Below, piece by piece: positions 1 through 8,446 of a DNA stretch of 53,221 nucleotides; positions within the stretch are counted from its first letter, which is position 1; each line of letters starts with the position of its first letter. The DNA is from an uncultured Christensenellaceae bacterium. GTDB lineage: Bacteria > Bacillota > Clostridia > Christensenellales > Borkfalkiaceae. Position numbers and translations under genes: made by a program. The stretch covers positions 1 to 53,221 of the forward strand of contig CAJUIR010000008.1 in assembly GCA_910586655.1 (NCBI GenBank), written 5' to 3'. The notes under the pieces were generated by a model. That model had not been told where the DNA came from, ran no database searches, and saw only the letters and a list, made by a program, of their open reading frames with translations.

Positions 1-75
1 AAATCAGGCGTTATTCGGGCGCATTGATTTACAGGTCGATATTTCGCGTGATATACGCAGGAAGAAAGAACGGAA

Positions 76-1287
76 ATGTCCGTGTGTTCTTCCGATCGAT
101 TTTCCATGGCGAACCTTGCGGTATTTGTCGGCAAAACGGTCAACGGCGTTGCCAAACTGCATACCGAAATCCTCAAAGACAGTCTTTTTAAAACTGCGTA
201 TCGGTATTATCCCGAAAAATTTCAGAATAAGACGAACGGGATCACGCAGCGCAGATGGCTGATGCTCTGTAACAGAGAACTCTCCGAACTCATCGACGAT
301 ACGATCGGCAAGGATTGGCGCAACGATATTTCCTTGCTTGGCGGTTTGAACGGGCGGATCTCCGACATCACCGATCGGTTTGTTCAGGTAAAGGCGGAGA
401 AAAGAAAGCAACTGTTCGAATATGTAAAACAACATGAAGGAATCGAAATTCCCGATCATTTTATCGTCTATTCTCAGGTAAAGAGATTGCACGAATACAA
501 ACGGCAACTCATGACGGCGTTTGCCATTCTCGAAATTTATAAGGGGCTTAAAGACGGGACGATCAAGAATTTCCAGCCTTCCGTATTCCTGTTCGGAGCC
601 AAGAGTGCGCCGAGTTATAAACGTGCCAAAGCGATTATCAAATTGATTAACGAAATTGCGCGGAAATTAAATTCGGACAAAGATACGAACGGACTTTTAA
701 AAGTCGTATTTGTACAGAACTATAACGTTTCTTATGCTGAGAAGATTGTGGCGGGAACGGACGTTTCCTTGCAGGTTTCCACGGCGGGACTGGAAGCAAG
801 CGGCACGGGAAACATGAAATTCATGATGAACGGCGCGGTCACGTGCGGCACGATGGACGGTGCGAATATCGAAATCGTCGAACTTGCAGGCAGAGAAAAC
901 AACTATATTTTCGGGGCGGAAGTGGACGAAATCGAACGTCTGAAACGCGAAGGTTACGATCCGTTGAAATTGATCGAAACAAACCCCCTGCACCGATATG
1001 CTGTTTCCGCGTTGGTAGACGGAACGATTCCGGACGACGGTACGGAATGTTTCAAGGATCTGTACGACGCGTTGACCGTCGGCGCGGCTTGGCACAAACC
1101 CGATCATTATTTCATTCTGCAAGATTTACAAAGTTACGTCGAAGCGCTGCTTAAAATCAATGCGGATTCTCGGGATAAAACGGCTTTTGCAACCAAACAG
1201 TTGAAAAATACCGCAAATTCGGCGTTTTTCTCGTCGGACAGAACGATCAAAGAATATGCTTCGGATATATGGGGGATCTGTCTTTGA
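76..1287 (+). CDS. glgP: Glycogen phosphorylase, C-terminal half (5' end outside window)
   Basis: This is the C-terminal half of an alpha-glucan phosphorylase, the PLP enzyme that releases glucose-1-phosphate from glycogen or starch. The PLP-lysine region is intact (EASGTGNMKFMMNG), followed by the DGANIEI segment, and the N-terminal match begins at MANLAVFVGKTVNGVAKLHT. About 400 residues are present against roughly 800 in the family, so the first half lies upstream. In the reading frame used here there are stops at 25-27 and 49-51. The stretch 2-73 is open in the next frame and reads plausibly, so a one-base frameshift near 70-76 (real or an assembly error) may split the gene. The ATG at 76 is therefore not a true start. 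Confidence 0.9.
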   Translation: MSVCSSDRFSMANLAVFVGKTVNGVAKLHTEILKDSLFKTAYRYYPEKFQNKTNGITQRRWLMLCNRELSELIDDTIGKDWRNDISLLGGLNGRISDITDRFVQVKAEKRKQLFEYVKQHEGIEIPDHFIVYSQVKRLHEYKRQLMTAFAILEIYKGLKDGTIKNFQPSVFLFGAKSAPSYKRAKAIIKLINEIARKLNSDKDTNGLLKVVFVQNYNVSYAEKIVAGTDVSLQVSTAGLEASGTGNMKFMMNGAVTCGTMDGANIEIVELAGRENNYIFGAEVDEIERLKREGYDPLKLIETNPLHRYAVSALVDGTIPDDGTECFKDLYDALTVGAAWHKPDHYFILQDLQSYVEALLKINADSRDKTAFATKQLKNTANSAFFSSDRTIKEYASDIWGICL

Positions 1288-1337
1288 AAAAGCGCGGGGA
1301 GATTGCGAAATCGGCGGCTGAAACTTTATCGGAATAA

Positions 1338-1378
1338 AAATAAGCGAACGGACAATCCGTTCGCTTATTTGCTTTTTT
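1338..1378. terminator. Bidirectional intrinsic terminator between convergent genes
   Basis: A perfect 15-bp stem (1338-1352 with 1356-1370) has a 3-base loop. A T-run follows on the plus strand and an A-rich stretch precedes it, giving a U-tract for minus-strand transcripts. It serves both glgP and the converging acyltransferase, whose stop codon (1365-1367) lies inside the stem. Confidence 0.9.
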
Positions 1379-2087
1379 GACGGTTTGTTTCCGTCAGTTT
1401 TCCAAGTTCGTTACAACGGTCGAGCAGGTGTTTTGCCAATTCGTAACGGTCGCCGCATTCTGCTTCGAGCCTGCTGAACAAAACGGGTTTATCAAAACAG
1501 TAAATATGCGTATCGGGATTGAAGTAACACACGTAAACGGGAACGTCGACGCCTTCTTTTGCAAGTTTCTGCGCCAATACAACGAATCCTGCGTAAAAAC
1601 CTTCCAGTTCTTTAAAATAACCTTTTTCGGACATTTCGGGAAAGATGACGAGATTTTCTTTTCGGTCCCGAATCGCAACAACGCTCTCTTTCACCGTTTT
1701 CAAAAAACGCGTGTCACGGTAGGTGGAGATGAGTTGGAGCCCTTTGTAATAGAGATTGGTCAAAGGGCTTGCGATGAGGCAAAACAGCCTTGCAAGGTGC
1801 AAATTCCAGCGTTTCTTTCCGTGGTAGTACACTCTTGTCTGGTAGCGGTATAACGAAACCAAACCCGAATTCATTTCATGCGTGCCCCACATTCTGATGG
1901 GGAAGTCCGCATATAATTCAAGGGTCAGGGGCGCCGCCGCGCCGACGTGGTTGCTCAGGATCAAAGCGCCGTTCGTCGGTTTTTCGCCGAGATATCTCAT
2001 TTCTGGGCGTTTGTATTTGATCCGCGTGATCTGTTTGAACATGCGGAACCAAAGTTTTCTTTTTTGTTTGAAGGGTTGATTTTTCAT
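1365..2087 (-). CDS. PlsC-like acyltransferase with altered HX4D motif
   Basis: A 240-residue protein resembling the PlsC/LPLAT acyltransferase fold used in phospholipid synthesis. It has the block-1 SNH motif at residues 45-47 and a block-3 FPE motif at 149-151. The aspartate of the catalytic HX4D motif is missing: the residue five after His47 is alanine in HVGAAAP, although an Asp occurs at 61. It may be a divergent enzyme with another acid, or inactive as an acyltransferase. It is a single gene converging on glgP, with a possible minus-strand promoter at 2126-2154. No good ribosome-binding site precedes the chosen ATG, so the start is uncertain. Family membership is moderately sure; the substrate is unknown. 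Confidence 0.6.
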   Translation of the reverse strand: MKNQPFKQKRKLWFRMFKQITRIKYKRPEMRYLGEKPTNGALILSNHVGAAAPLTLELYADFPIRMWGTHEMNSGLVSLYRYQTRVYYHGKKRWNLHLARLFCLIASPLTNLYYKGLQLISTYRDTRFLKTVKESVVAIRDRKENLVIFPEMSEKGYFKELEGFYAGFVVLAQKLAKEGVDVPVYVCYFNPDTHIYCFDKPVLFSRLEAECGDRYELAKHLLDRCNELGKLTETNRQKSK

Positions 2088-2125
2088 AGAATTTATTAGG
2101 AAACCGAACGGTAATCGTCTATTTC

Positions 2126-2154
2126 ACGATAAAGAATCGTCCGATACAAGTCAA
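2126..2154 (-). promoter_or_regulatory. Possible sigma-A promoter of the acyltransferase gene
   Basis: On the minus strand a TTGACT -35 box (2149-2154) and a TATCGT -10 box (2126-2131) are separated by 17 bases. The -10 box overlaps a small inverted repeat (ACGAT, 5 bases, ATCGT). Confidence 0.4.
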
Positions 2155-2326
2155 GCAATAAAGTTCTCGGTTTTACGGTTTCACAAAACATTTACAAAGT
2201 ATACACAATTTCTCTATATTTCTTTCGGTTTTTGAAAAACAGGTCGGCGCAGGATCATATGCTTTTTTAGAGTTTGTTGCAAAAAATGAAAATTTTATCA
2301 CAATTCGAAAACTGTCGGGAAACCGT

Positions 2327-2355
2327 TTGACATTTATTTCCAAAACTGATAAGAT
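2327..2355 (+). promoter_or_regulatory. Possible promoter of the ABC exporter operon
   Basis: A consensus TTGACA -35 box (2327-2332) is followed after 17 bases by TAAGAT (2350-2355), or after 20 bases by GATAAT (2353-2358). The -35 is good and the -10 ambiguous. Confidence 0.45.
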
Positions 2356-2366
2356 AATGCTGAAAT

Positions 2367-2391
2367 TGCGTGAGGAAACTTACGCATTTTT
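2367..2391 (+). promoter_or_regulatory. Leader hairpin with GAAA loop and U-tract
   Basis: An 8-bp stem with one G-U pair (2367-2374 with 2379-2386) is closed by a GAAA tetraloop and followed by TTTTTATT. It sits at the expected 5' end of the exporter mRNA, before the ribosome-binding site at 2404-2408. It could be an attenuator or a 5' stabilising hairpin. Confidence 0.5.
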
Positions 2392-2414
2392 ATTCATTTT
2401 GCGGGAGGCGTTCT

Positions 2415-4169
2415 TTGATCAGAAAACTTGCAAAGAGCATACGCGAGTATAAAACGGCGGCAATTCTGTCTCCGCTGTTTGTTACGCTCGAAGTCATATG
2501 CGAATGTGCGATTCCTTTTATTATCGTGCTTCTCGGGAATACGTTTATCGAAGAAGCGGAGGCGTACGGCAGCCTGAACAATATTCTTTTATGGGGCGGT
2601 ATTTTAATTGCCATTGCTGCGGCGTCTTTAATTTCCGGCGCTCTTTCGGGCGTATTCTGCGCCAAAGCCTCGTCCGGATATGCGAAGAATCTGCGCAAAG
2701 ATATTTACTATAAAATTCAGGAATTTTCGTTTGAAAATATCGATAAGTTTTCGGCGCCCTCTCTCGTCACGCGCATGACGACGGACGTGAATAACGTCCA
2801 GATGTCGTTTATGATGATCATCCGGATCGCAGTCCGTGCGCCCATGATGATGATCTTCTCGCTTGTGATGGCGTTTGTGATGGGGGGGAGCCTTGCCTGG
2901 ATTTTCATTGCGGTCATTCCGCCGCTCGTTCTTATCCTTTTCTTCGTGATGAAAAAGGCGATGCCGCTCTTTCACCGCGTATTCCGGAAATACGATAATC
3001 TGAACGAGTCCATTCAGGAGAATGTGAGCGGGATCCGCGTGGTCAAATCGTACGTGCGCGAAGATTTCGAAAAAGAAAAATTCGACCGCGCGGCGGAAGA
3101 CGTGCGCAAAGATTTTACCCGTGCGGAACGAATTCTTGCCTGGACGCAGCCCGTGATGCAATTCTTTTTCTACGGCGTGCTTTCATCTGTGCTTTTTGCC
3201 GGATCGTATCTCATTTTCAAGTCGAACGGTTCGACCAATTACGTCGCGGTTTCGCAACTTATCGTTTACGGAATGCAGATCCTGATGTCGCTCATGATGC
3301 TTTCGATGGTATTCGCCATTATCGTCATGTCGGTGGAAAGCGCGCGCCGCGTCTGCGAAATTCTCGATGAAAAAAGTACGCTCCATAATCCCGAAAATCC
3401 CGTCTATGAAGTTGAGGACGGCTCGGTTACGTTTGAAAACGTTTCTTTTAAATATTCCGAAACAGCCGAACGCAACGTCCTTGAAAATATCGATCTGAAA
3501 ATCCGTTCGGGAGAAACGATCGGGATTATCGGTGGAACGGGTTCGAGTAAGACTTCGCTCGTCAATTTGATTTCCCGTCTTTACGACGTAAGCGAAGGCA
3601 TTGTAAGCGTGGGCGGCAAAAACGTAAAAGAATACGATCTGGATTCGCTCCGCAATCAAGTTGCGGTCGTGCTTCAAAAAAACGTGCTGTTTTCGGGAAC
3701 GATCAAAGAAAATCTGCGTTGGGGCGATCAGAACGCGACTGACGAAGAATTGGTAGAGGCTTGCCGTTTGGCGCAAGCGGACGATTTCATTCAGGGATTC
3801 CCGAAAAAGTACGATACTTATATCGAACAGGGAGGCACCAACGTATCGGGCGGACAGAAGCAGCGTCTCTGTATTGCGCGCGCGCTTTTGAAAAAGCCGA
3901 AGATTCTCATTCTCGACGATTCGACATCGGCGGTCGATACCAAGACGGACGCGCTCATCCGCAAAGCGCTTCGGGAATATATTCCGCAGACGACCAAAAT
4001 CATCATCGCGCAAAGAATTTCTTCGGTAGAAGATGCGGATCGGATCCTTGTGCTCGACGGCGGAAAGATCAGCGGGATCGGCACGCACGAGGAACTTTTA
4101 AAGTCCAACAAAATTTATGCGGAAGTTTATCATTCGCAGACCAAGGGGGGAAGCAGTGATGAGGAATAA
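2415..4169 (+). CDS. ABC exporter half-transporter, degenerate-site subunit
   Basis: A 584-residue fused ABC half-transporter with an N-terminal six-helix membrane domain and a C-terminal ATPase. The Walker A is unusual (GGTGSSKTS, residues 373-381), the signature is VSGGQ, the catalytic glutamate after Walker B is aspartate (D502 in LILDDS) and the switch histidine is glutamine (Q533 in IIAQR). These changes are typical of the degenerate subunit of heterodimeric exporters such as TM287/288, LmrCD and BmrCD. The TTG start was chosen because GGGAGG lies 6-7 bases upstream; a GTG at 2370 has no such site. It overlaps the next gene by 11 bases, which supports one operon and one complex. The exported substrate cannot be inferred. 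Confidence 0.9.
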   Translation: MIRKLAKSIREYKTAAILSPLFVTLEVICECAIPFIIVLLGNTFIEEAEAYGSLNNILLWGGILIAIAAASLISGALSGVFCAKASSGYAKNLRKDIYYKIQEFSFENIDKFSAPSLVTRMTTDVNNVQMSFMMIIRIAVRAPMMMIFSLVMAFVMGGSLAWIFIAVIPPLVLILFFVMKKAMPLFHRVFRKYDNLNESIQENVSGIRVVKSYVREDFEKEKFDRAAEDVRKDFTRAERILAWTQPVMQFFFYGVLSSVLFAGSYLIFKSNGSTNYVAVSQLIVYGMQILMSLMMLSMVFAIIVMSVESARRVCEILDEKSTLHNPENPVYEVEDGSVTFENVSFKYSETAERNVLENIDLKIRSGETIGIIGGTGSSKTSLVNLISRLYDVSEGIVSVGGKNVKEYDLDSLRNQVAVVLQKNVLFSGTIKENLRWGDQNATDEELVEACRLAQADDFIQGFPKKYDTYIEQGGTNVSGGQKQRLCIARALLKKPKILILDDSTSAVDTKTDALIRKALREYIPQTTKIIIAQRISSVEDADRILVLDGGKISGIGTHEELLKSNKIYAEVYHSQTKGGSSDEE

Positions 4170-6102
4170 GCCGGCATTTCCCGCAAAGAAGGGTGCGCAG
4201 AAAGGCGTGCTCGGAAGAGTTATAAAATCCGTATTTCATTACTATCCCAAAATGATGACAATCGCGCTCATCTGTATCATCCTGAATGCAGTCATCAGTT
4301 CCATTCCTTCGATTTTCATGCAGAAAATTTTCTCGATCATCGAAGGCGCGCAGGAGAGCGGAACGCTTTCGCTGGGCTGGGATCATTTCGGCGCGGAGAT
4401 TACGAAGTACATGCTCATACTGATCGGGCTGTATATTTTTGCGCTCATTCTTGGCGCGGTCAATAAGCAACTGATGGCGGTTATTACGCAGGGTTATTTA
4501 AAGAAGTTGCGCGGACAGATGTTCAACGGGATGCAGGATCTGCCCATCCGTTACTTCGATACGCATAATCACGGCGATATCATGAGTTATTATACCAACG
4601 ATATCGATACGCTTCGCCAGATGATCTCTTCGTCGATTCCCGAACTTCTTACGTCTTCTGTTATGGTGATCACGCTGCTTTGCATAATGCTTTGGTACAG
4701 CGTATGGCTTACGCTCGTCGTCCTTGCGGCGATCGTCGTGATCGTCTTGATCACCAAAGTCATCGGCGGCGGCGCAAGCAAATATTTCATCGGACAGCAA
4801 AAAGAGGTCGGTCACACGGAAGGCTTTATCGAAGAAATGATGAACGGACAGAAAGTGGTGAAAGTGTTCTGTCATGAAGAACAAGCCAAAGCCGATTTCG
4901 ATACGGTGAATGAACGACTGTTCGGTCAGTCGTATCGGGCAAACCGCTACGCCAATATGCTCATGCCCATCCTCGGCAACTTCGGGCATTTGCTTTACGT
5001 GATCCTTGCGGTGCTGGGCGGCGTCTTTTTTATCAACGAAATCTCCAATGTTTCTGTCGGGATGGCGTTCGATGCGGCGCTCGGGGTATTCAGCGGCGCG
5101 CTCGTGTTTTCATTCTTGCAAATGGCGCGTCAGTTCACTAACAACATCAATCAGGTGTCCAACCAACTCAATTCGGTGGTCATGGGACTTGCCGGTGCGG
5201 GAAGGTGTTTTGCGCTCATTGACGAACAGCCCGAAACCGACGACGGATACGTTACCCTCGTGAATGCAAAAGAAGCGGACGGCGTATTGACGGAGTGTCC
5301 CGAACATACGGGGCTTTGGGCGTGGAAACATCCCCATCAGGCTGACGGAACGGTGACTTATACCAAGTTGGAGGGCGACGTCGTTCTCGACCAAGTAGAC
5401 TTCGGCTACACCGAAGAAAAAATTGTATTGCACGATATTACGCTGTATGCGCGTCCGGGTCAGAAAGTCGCGTTTGTGGGATCGACGGGCGCAGGAAAAA
5501 CAACGATTACCAATCTGCTTACGCGGTTCTATGATATTGCGGACGGGAAGATCCGCTACGACGGAATCAATCTGAATAAGATCAGAAAGTCCGATCTGCG
5601 GCGTTCGCTCGGTTTGGTATTGCAGGATACCAACCTGTTTACGGGTACCGTCATGGAGAATATCCGTTACGGACTTTTGGAGGCGACCGACGAGGAGTGC
5701 ATTGCGGCGGCAAAACTTGCAGGCGCGGACGATTTCATCACAAGACTTCCCGAAGGATATCGAACGATGCTCACGCAGAACGGCGCGAATTTATCGCAAG
5801 GACAGCGCCAACTTCTTTCGATTGCGCGCGCCGCGGTTGCCGATCCGCCCGTTATGATTCTGGACGAAGCGACCAGTTCCATTGATACGCGCACCGAGGC
5901 GATCGTGCAAAGGGGCATGGATAACCTGATGAAGGGCAGAACGGTGTTTGTCATCGCGCATCGCCTTTCCACCGTAAAGAATTCGGACGTCATCATGGTG
6001 CTCGACCACGGGCGTATCATCGAGCGCGGATCGCATGAACAACTCATAGCGGAAAAAGGGCAGTATTATCGGCTTTATACGGGCGCGTTCGAGTTGGAGT
6101 AA
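4159..6102 (+). CDS. ABC exporter half-transporter, catalytic-site subunit
   Basis: A 647-residue partner of the preceding half-transporter, with a membrane domain and an ATPase domain. It has a canonical Walker A (GSTGAGKTT from residue 441), a catalytic glutamate (E570 in ILDEATSS) and a switch histidine (H601 in IAHRLST). Its signature is the variant LSQGQ (545-549), which would complete the partner's degenerate site. An extra segment of about 60 residues rich in Trp, His and acidic residues links the two domains. The inner ATG is chosen because it follows a purine-rich run and overlaps the upstream stop. Together the two genes encode one heterodimeric exporter of unknown substrate, perhaps for drugs or lipids. 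Confidence 0.92.
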   Translation: MRNKPAFPAKKGAQKGVLGRVIKSVFHYYPKMMTIALICIILNAVISSIPSIFMQKIFSIIEGAQESGTLSLGWDHFGAEITKYMLILIGLYIFALILGAVNKQLMAVITQGYLKKLRGQMFNGMQDLPIRYFDTHNHGDIMSYYTNDIDTLRQMISSSIPELLTSSVMVITLLCIMLWYSVWLTLVVLAAIVVIVLITKVIGGGASKYFIGQQKEVGHTEGFIEEMMNGQKVVKVFCHEEQAKADFDTVNERLFGQSYRANRYANMLMPILGNFGHLLYVILAVLGGVFFINEISNVSVGMAFDAALGVFSGALVFSFLQMARQFTNNINQVSNQLNSVVMGLAGAGRCFALIDEQPETDDGYVTLVNAKEADGVLTECPEHTGLWAWKHPHQADGTVTYTKLEGDVVLDQVDFGYTEEKIVLHDITLYARPGQKVAFVGSTGAGKTTITNLLTRFYDIADGKIRYDGINLNKIRKSDLRRSLGLVLQDTNLFTGTVMENIRYGLLEATDEECIAAAKLAGADDFITRLPEGYRTMLTQNGANLSQGQRQLLSIARAAVADPPVMILDEATSSIDTRTEAIVQRGMDNLMKGRTVFVIAHRLSTVKNSDVIMVLDHGRIIERGSHEQLIAEKGQYYRLYTGAFELE

Positions 6103-6106
6103 ATTG

Positions 6107-6137
6107 TTTTTCGCATTTTCCCTGCGTAAAAATTTTT
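6107..6137 (+). terminator. Weak terminator after the ABC exporter
   Basis: A short stem (CGCA with TGCG, extended by T/A pairs) is followed by a T-run. It is weak but correctly placed between the exporter stop and the rimP promoter. Confidence 0.4.
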
Positions 6138-6147
6138 CAAAAAATAC

Positions 6148-6176
6148 TTGCAATTTTTTTCGGGGTATGTTATAAT
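6148..6176 (+). promoter_or_regulatory. Sigma-A promoter of the rimP-nusA-infB operon
   Basis: TTGCAA (6148-6153) and TATAAT (6171-6176) are separated by exactly 17 bases. This is the only strong promoter seen ahead of the long translation operon. Confidence 0.85.
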
Positions 6177-6201
6177 CGAAGTACTTAATCGATGAAAAGA
6201 G

Positions 6202-6227
6202 ATTGAGAGCGGATTTCCGCTCTCAAT
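6202..6227 (+). promoter_or_regulatory. Stable hairpin in the rimP leader
   Basis: A perfect 11-bp stem (6202-6212 with 6217-6227) has a 4-base ATTT loop. It lies about 20 bases after the predicted transcript start and about 15 bases before the rimP ribosome-binding region. Only a short T-rich stretch follows, so it may be a leader element or weak attenuator. Confidence 0.6.
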
Positions 6228-6249
6228 TCTTTATATTAGGGGGTACGGA

Positions 6250-6705
6250 ATGAAAGTCAAACCCGTTGCGGAAGTCATCGAATTTCTCCGCCCCGTCGCG
6301 GAAGAAACGGGCGTCGAACTGGTCGACGCGCAGTGGGATATGCGCACAAAGTCGCTCACGCTTTATATCGATGCGGAGAGCGGTGTGGATCTGAATCTCT
6401 GCGAGAAGTTTCACCGTGCGGCGGACGAACCGCTTGACCGGCTCGATCCCACGTTCGGAGAAGGGTACACGCTCAACTGTTCGTCGTTGGGGCTTGACCG
6501 TCCGTTTAAGACGGCGCGTGATTTCGAACGCAATCTTGGCGAAAAGATCGAAGTGCACTGTTATGCGCCTTACAAAGGGGAAAAACATTTCGAGGGCGTT
6601 TTGAAATCGTTTGACGAAGAAAACGTAACCGTTCAAACGGAACGGGGAGAGCAGACGATCCCGAGGAATAAGACCTCGAAAATCTGTCTCTATATCGAAG
6701 TATAA
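6250..6705 (+). CDS. rimP: Ribosome maturation factor RimP
   Basis: A 151-residue RimP homologue (YlxS in Bacillus), needed for maturation of the 30S subunit. It has the expected N-terminal alpha/beta domain (GVELVDAQW near the N-terminus, followed by a charged second strand) and a C-terminal Sm-like domain. Length is normal. It is the first gene of the operon, directly upstream of nusA, an order conserved throughout Bacillota. A GGGGG run precedes the ATG. Confidence 0.93.
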   Translation: MKVKPVAEVIEFLRPVAEETGVELVDAQWDMRTKSLTLYIDAESGVDLNLCEKFHRAADEPLDRLDPTFGEGYTLNCSSLGLDRPFKTARDFERNLGEKIEVHCYAPYKGEKHFEGVLKSFDEENVTVQTERGEQTIPRNKTSKICLYIEV

Positions 6706-6748
6706 AATTCGGAAGAAAAATTTCTTGTAAATAAAAAAGGAGTTTCTT

Positions 6749-7882
6749 ATGGTAAACAAAGATTTCTTTGCGGCGCTTGCCGATCTGGAACGGGAAAAGG
6801 GAATCGGGGAAGAAGCGTTTCTCGAAGCGCTCTCCGGCGCGCTTGCGTCCGCCTACAAAAAACAATATTTCGGCGACGCGGTCAACGTGGAAGTCCGGCT
6901 CAATCCCGAAAAGAACACCATTCGTTTTTATCTCACGCAGACGGTGGTGGACAGCGAGGAACCGCAGGACGGCGAAATCACGCTCGAAGAAGCGCGTTTG
7001 AAAAAAAAGAGCGCAAAAGTGGGCGACGTGCTTTCGGAAGAGTTTGTTCCCAAAGATTTTTCGCGCATTGCGGCGCAGACCGCAAAGCAGGTGATTTTGC
7101 AGAAAATCCATGAAACGGAGCGCGACAATACGCTTTCCGAGTTCTCCGATAAAGAGGGCGAACTCATGAGCGGACTTGTGCGCAAAGTCGATATGCGGAG
7201 CGTCAGTATCGAACTCGGAAAAGGACAGATCGAGGGGCTGATGATGCCGCAGGATCAGGTTCCCGGCGAACGGTATCTCGTCGGCGATAAAATCAAAGTT
7301 TACGTAAAGCGCGTAAGAAACGGGGGACGCAACGCGCAGGTGCTCGTATCGCGCGCAGCGCCCGGACTTGTAAAACGCCTGTTCGAGGAAGAAGTTCCCG
7401 AAATCAAACAGGGCGTGGTGCTCGTAAAATCCGTTGCCCGCGAACCCGGACACAGAACGAAAATAGCGATTGCGACCGAGGACGCGAGAGTGGACGCGGT
7501 CGGCGCATGCGTGGGCAATAAAGGCGCGCGCGTCAATGCGGTCGTGACCGAACTCGGCGGCGAGAAAATCGATATTATTCTTTGGAGCGAAAATCCGCTC
7601 GAATTTATCGCAAAGGCGCTTTCGCCCGCTACCGTTGTATCCGTCACACAAATCGGCGACAAGGCGGCGGTTGCCGTCGTTCCCGACGATAAACTTTCGC
7701 TTGCCATCGGCAGAGACGGTCAGAATGCGCGTCTTGCTGCGCGGCTTACGGGTTGGAAGATCGACGTGAAAAGCGAGTCGGCGGCTGAAAAGTTGAATCT
7801 CGAAGCAAACGACGCGGCGGAATCCGCAGAACTTGAATTGCCTGCCGACGTAACGGAGGACGGAGTTTCTTCGGAGGAATAA
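6749..7882 (+). CDS. nusA: Transcription termination/antitermination factor NusA
   Basis: A 377-residue NusA. It has an N-terminal RNA-polymerase-binding domain, an S1 domain around the middle, and two KH domains; a clear KH motif occurs in GACVGNKGARVNAVVTEL and a second in AIGRDGQNARLAARL. It lacks the extra acidic C-terminal repeats of proteobacterial NusA, which is normal for Bacillota. It binds RNA polymerase and nascent RNA and modulates pausing, termination and antitermination. An AAAGGAG site precedes the ATG, and ylxR starts immediately after its stop. Confidence 0.97.
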   Translation: MVNKDFFAALADLEREKGIGEEAFLEALSGALASAYKKQYFGDAVNVEVRLNPEKNTIRFYLTQTVVDSEEPQDGEITLEEARLKKKSAKVGDVLSEEFVPKDFSRIAAQTAKQVILQKIHETERDNTLSEFSDKEGELMSGLVRKVDMRSVSIELGKGQIEGLMMPQDQVPGERYLVGDKIKVYVKRVRNGGRNAQVLVSRAAPGLVKRLFEEEVPEIKQGVVLVKSVAREPGHRTKIAIATEDARVDAVGACVGNKGARVNAVVTELGGEKIDIILWSENPLEFIAKALSPATVVSVTQIGDKAAVAVVPDDKLSLAIGRDGQNARLAARLTGWKIDVKSESAAEKLNLEANDAAESAELELPADVTEDGVSSEE

Positions 7883-8155
7883 ATGTCTGCTACGAAAAAA
7901 ATCCCCATGCGTACCTGTATCGGTTGCCGTACGGAAAAGCCGAAAAAGGAAATGCTTCGTATCGTAAAAAACGCCGCGGGGGAGATCCATCTCGATTTTT
8001 CGGGGAAAATGGCAGGGCGCGGCGCGTACGTATGCAACAGCGAGGCGTGCGTAAAGCGGATCTGCAAACAGAAACTTCTGCACAAAACGTTTTCTCAGCA
8101 AGTGAGCGAAGGCGTGTATCAGGCGTTGGAGGAGGAGTTCCTTGGCGGAAAGTAA
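7883..8155 (+). CDS. ylxR: YlxR/RnpM family RNA-binding protein
   Basis: A 90-residue YlxR-family protein with the hallmark RTCIGCR near the N-terminus and GRGAYVC in the middle. The Bacillus homologue has been renamed RnpM because it binds and modulates RNase P RNA. The gene abuts nusA and overlaps ylxQ, as usual. The GGAGGAATAA sequence at the nusA end serves as its ribosome-binding site. Confidence 0.93.
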   Translation: MSATKKIPMRTCIGCRTEKPKKEMLRIVKNAAGEIHLDFSGKMAGRGAYVCNSEACVKRICKQKLLHKTFSQQVSEGVYQALEEEFLGGK

Positions 8156-8432
8156 AACGGCGGCATATCTCGGATTTGCGCGGCGTGCGGGAAAACTGAC
8201 GCTGGGCGTAAATGCGGTGAGCATGCTGCGGGGCGGGGTGTATCTGCTGATCGCCGATTCTTCCGCTTCGGAAAACACCAAAAAAGAAATCGAAAAACTG
8301 ACGCGGAAACTTTCGGCTCCGCTCGTTTGGACGGAACGGCTCGACCTTCTCACGGGAAAGGAATTCTGTAAACTTGCCGCGCTTAGGGAGCGGAACTTGG
8401 CAGAGGCGATTCTCGCCGAGGGGAGAGATTAA
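8142..8432 (+). CDS. ylxQ: YlxQ, L7Ae-family RNA-binding protein
   Basis: A 96-residue L7Ae/L30e/S12e-type protein predicted to bind kink-turn RNA. The family motif runs from GFARRAGKL through the LLIADSSASENTKK region. The start is a TTG preceded by GGAGGAG and lies 14 bases inside ylxR, so translation is coupled. The position between ylxR and infB is conserved in Bacillota. Confidence 0.9.
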   Translation: MAESKTAAYLGFARRAGKLTLGVNAVSMLRGGVYLLIADSSASENTKKEIEKLTRKLSAPLVWTERLDLLTGKEFCKLAALRERNLAEAILAEGRD

Positions 8433-8446
8433 ATTTCGGAGGAAAT

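Larger units (their letters stand above)
2088..2414. other. Divergent intergenic region
   Basis: This AT-rich gap separates the minus-strand acyltransferase from the ABC exporter. It holds a candidate minus-strand promoter (2126-2154), a candidate plus-strand promoter (2327-2355) and a leader hairpin with a U-tract (2367-2391). No convincing small gene was seen: a 14-codon ORF at 2286-2330 lacks a ribosome-binding site. Confidence 0.6.

Noticed and set aside
2286..2330. A 14-codon ORF before the ABC exporter as a leader peptide
   Set aside because: It has no ribosome-binding site and lies upstream of the candidate promoter, so it would not be on the exporter transcript.
6506..8353. A 615-codon open reading frame on the minus strand
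   Set aside because: It lies opposite rimP, nusA, ylxR and ylxQ, which are all clearly conserved. Its composition is that of a shadow of the coding strand, and it has no family motif.
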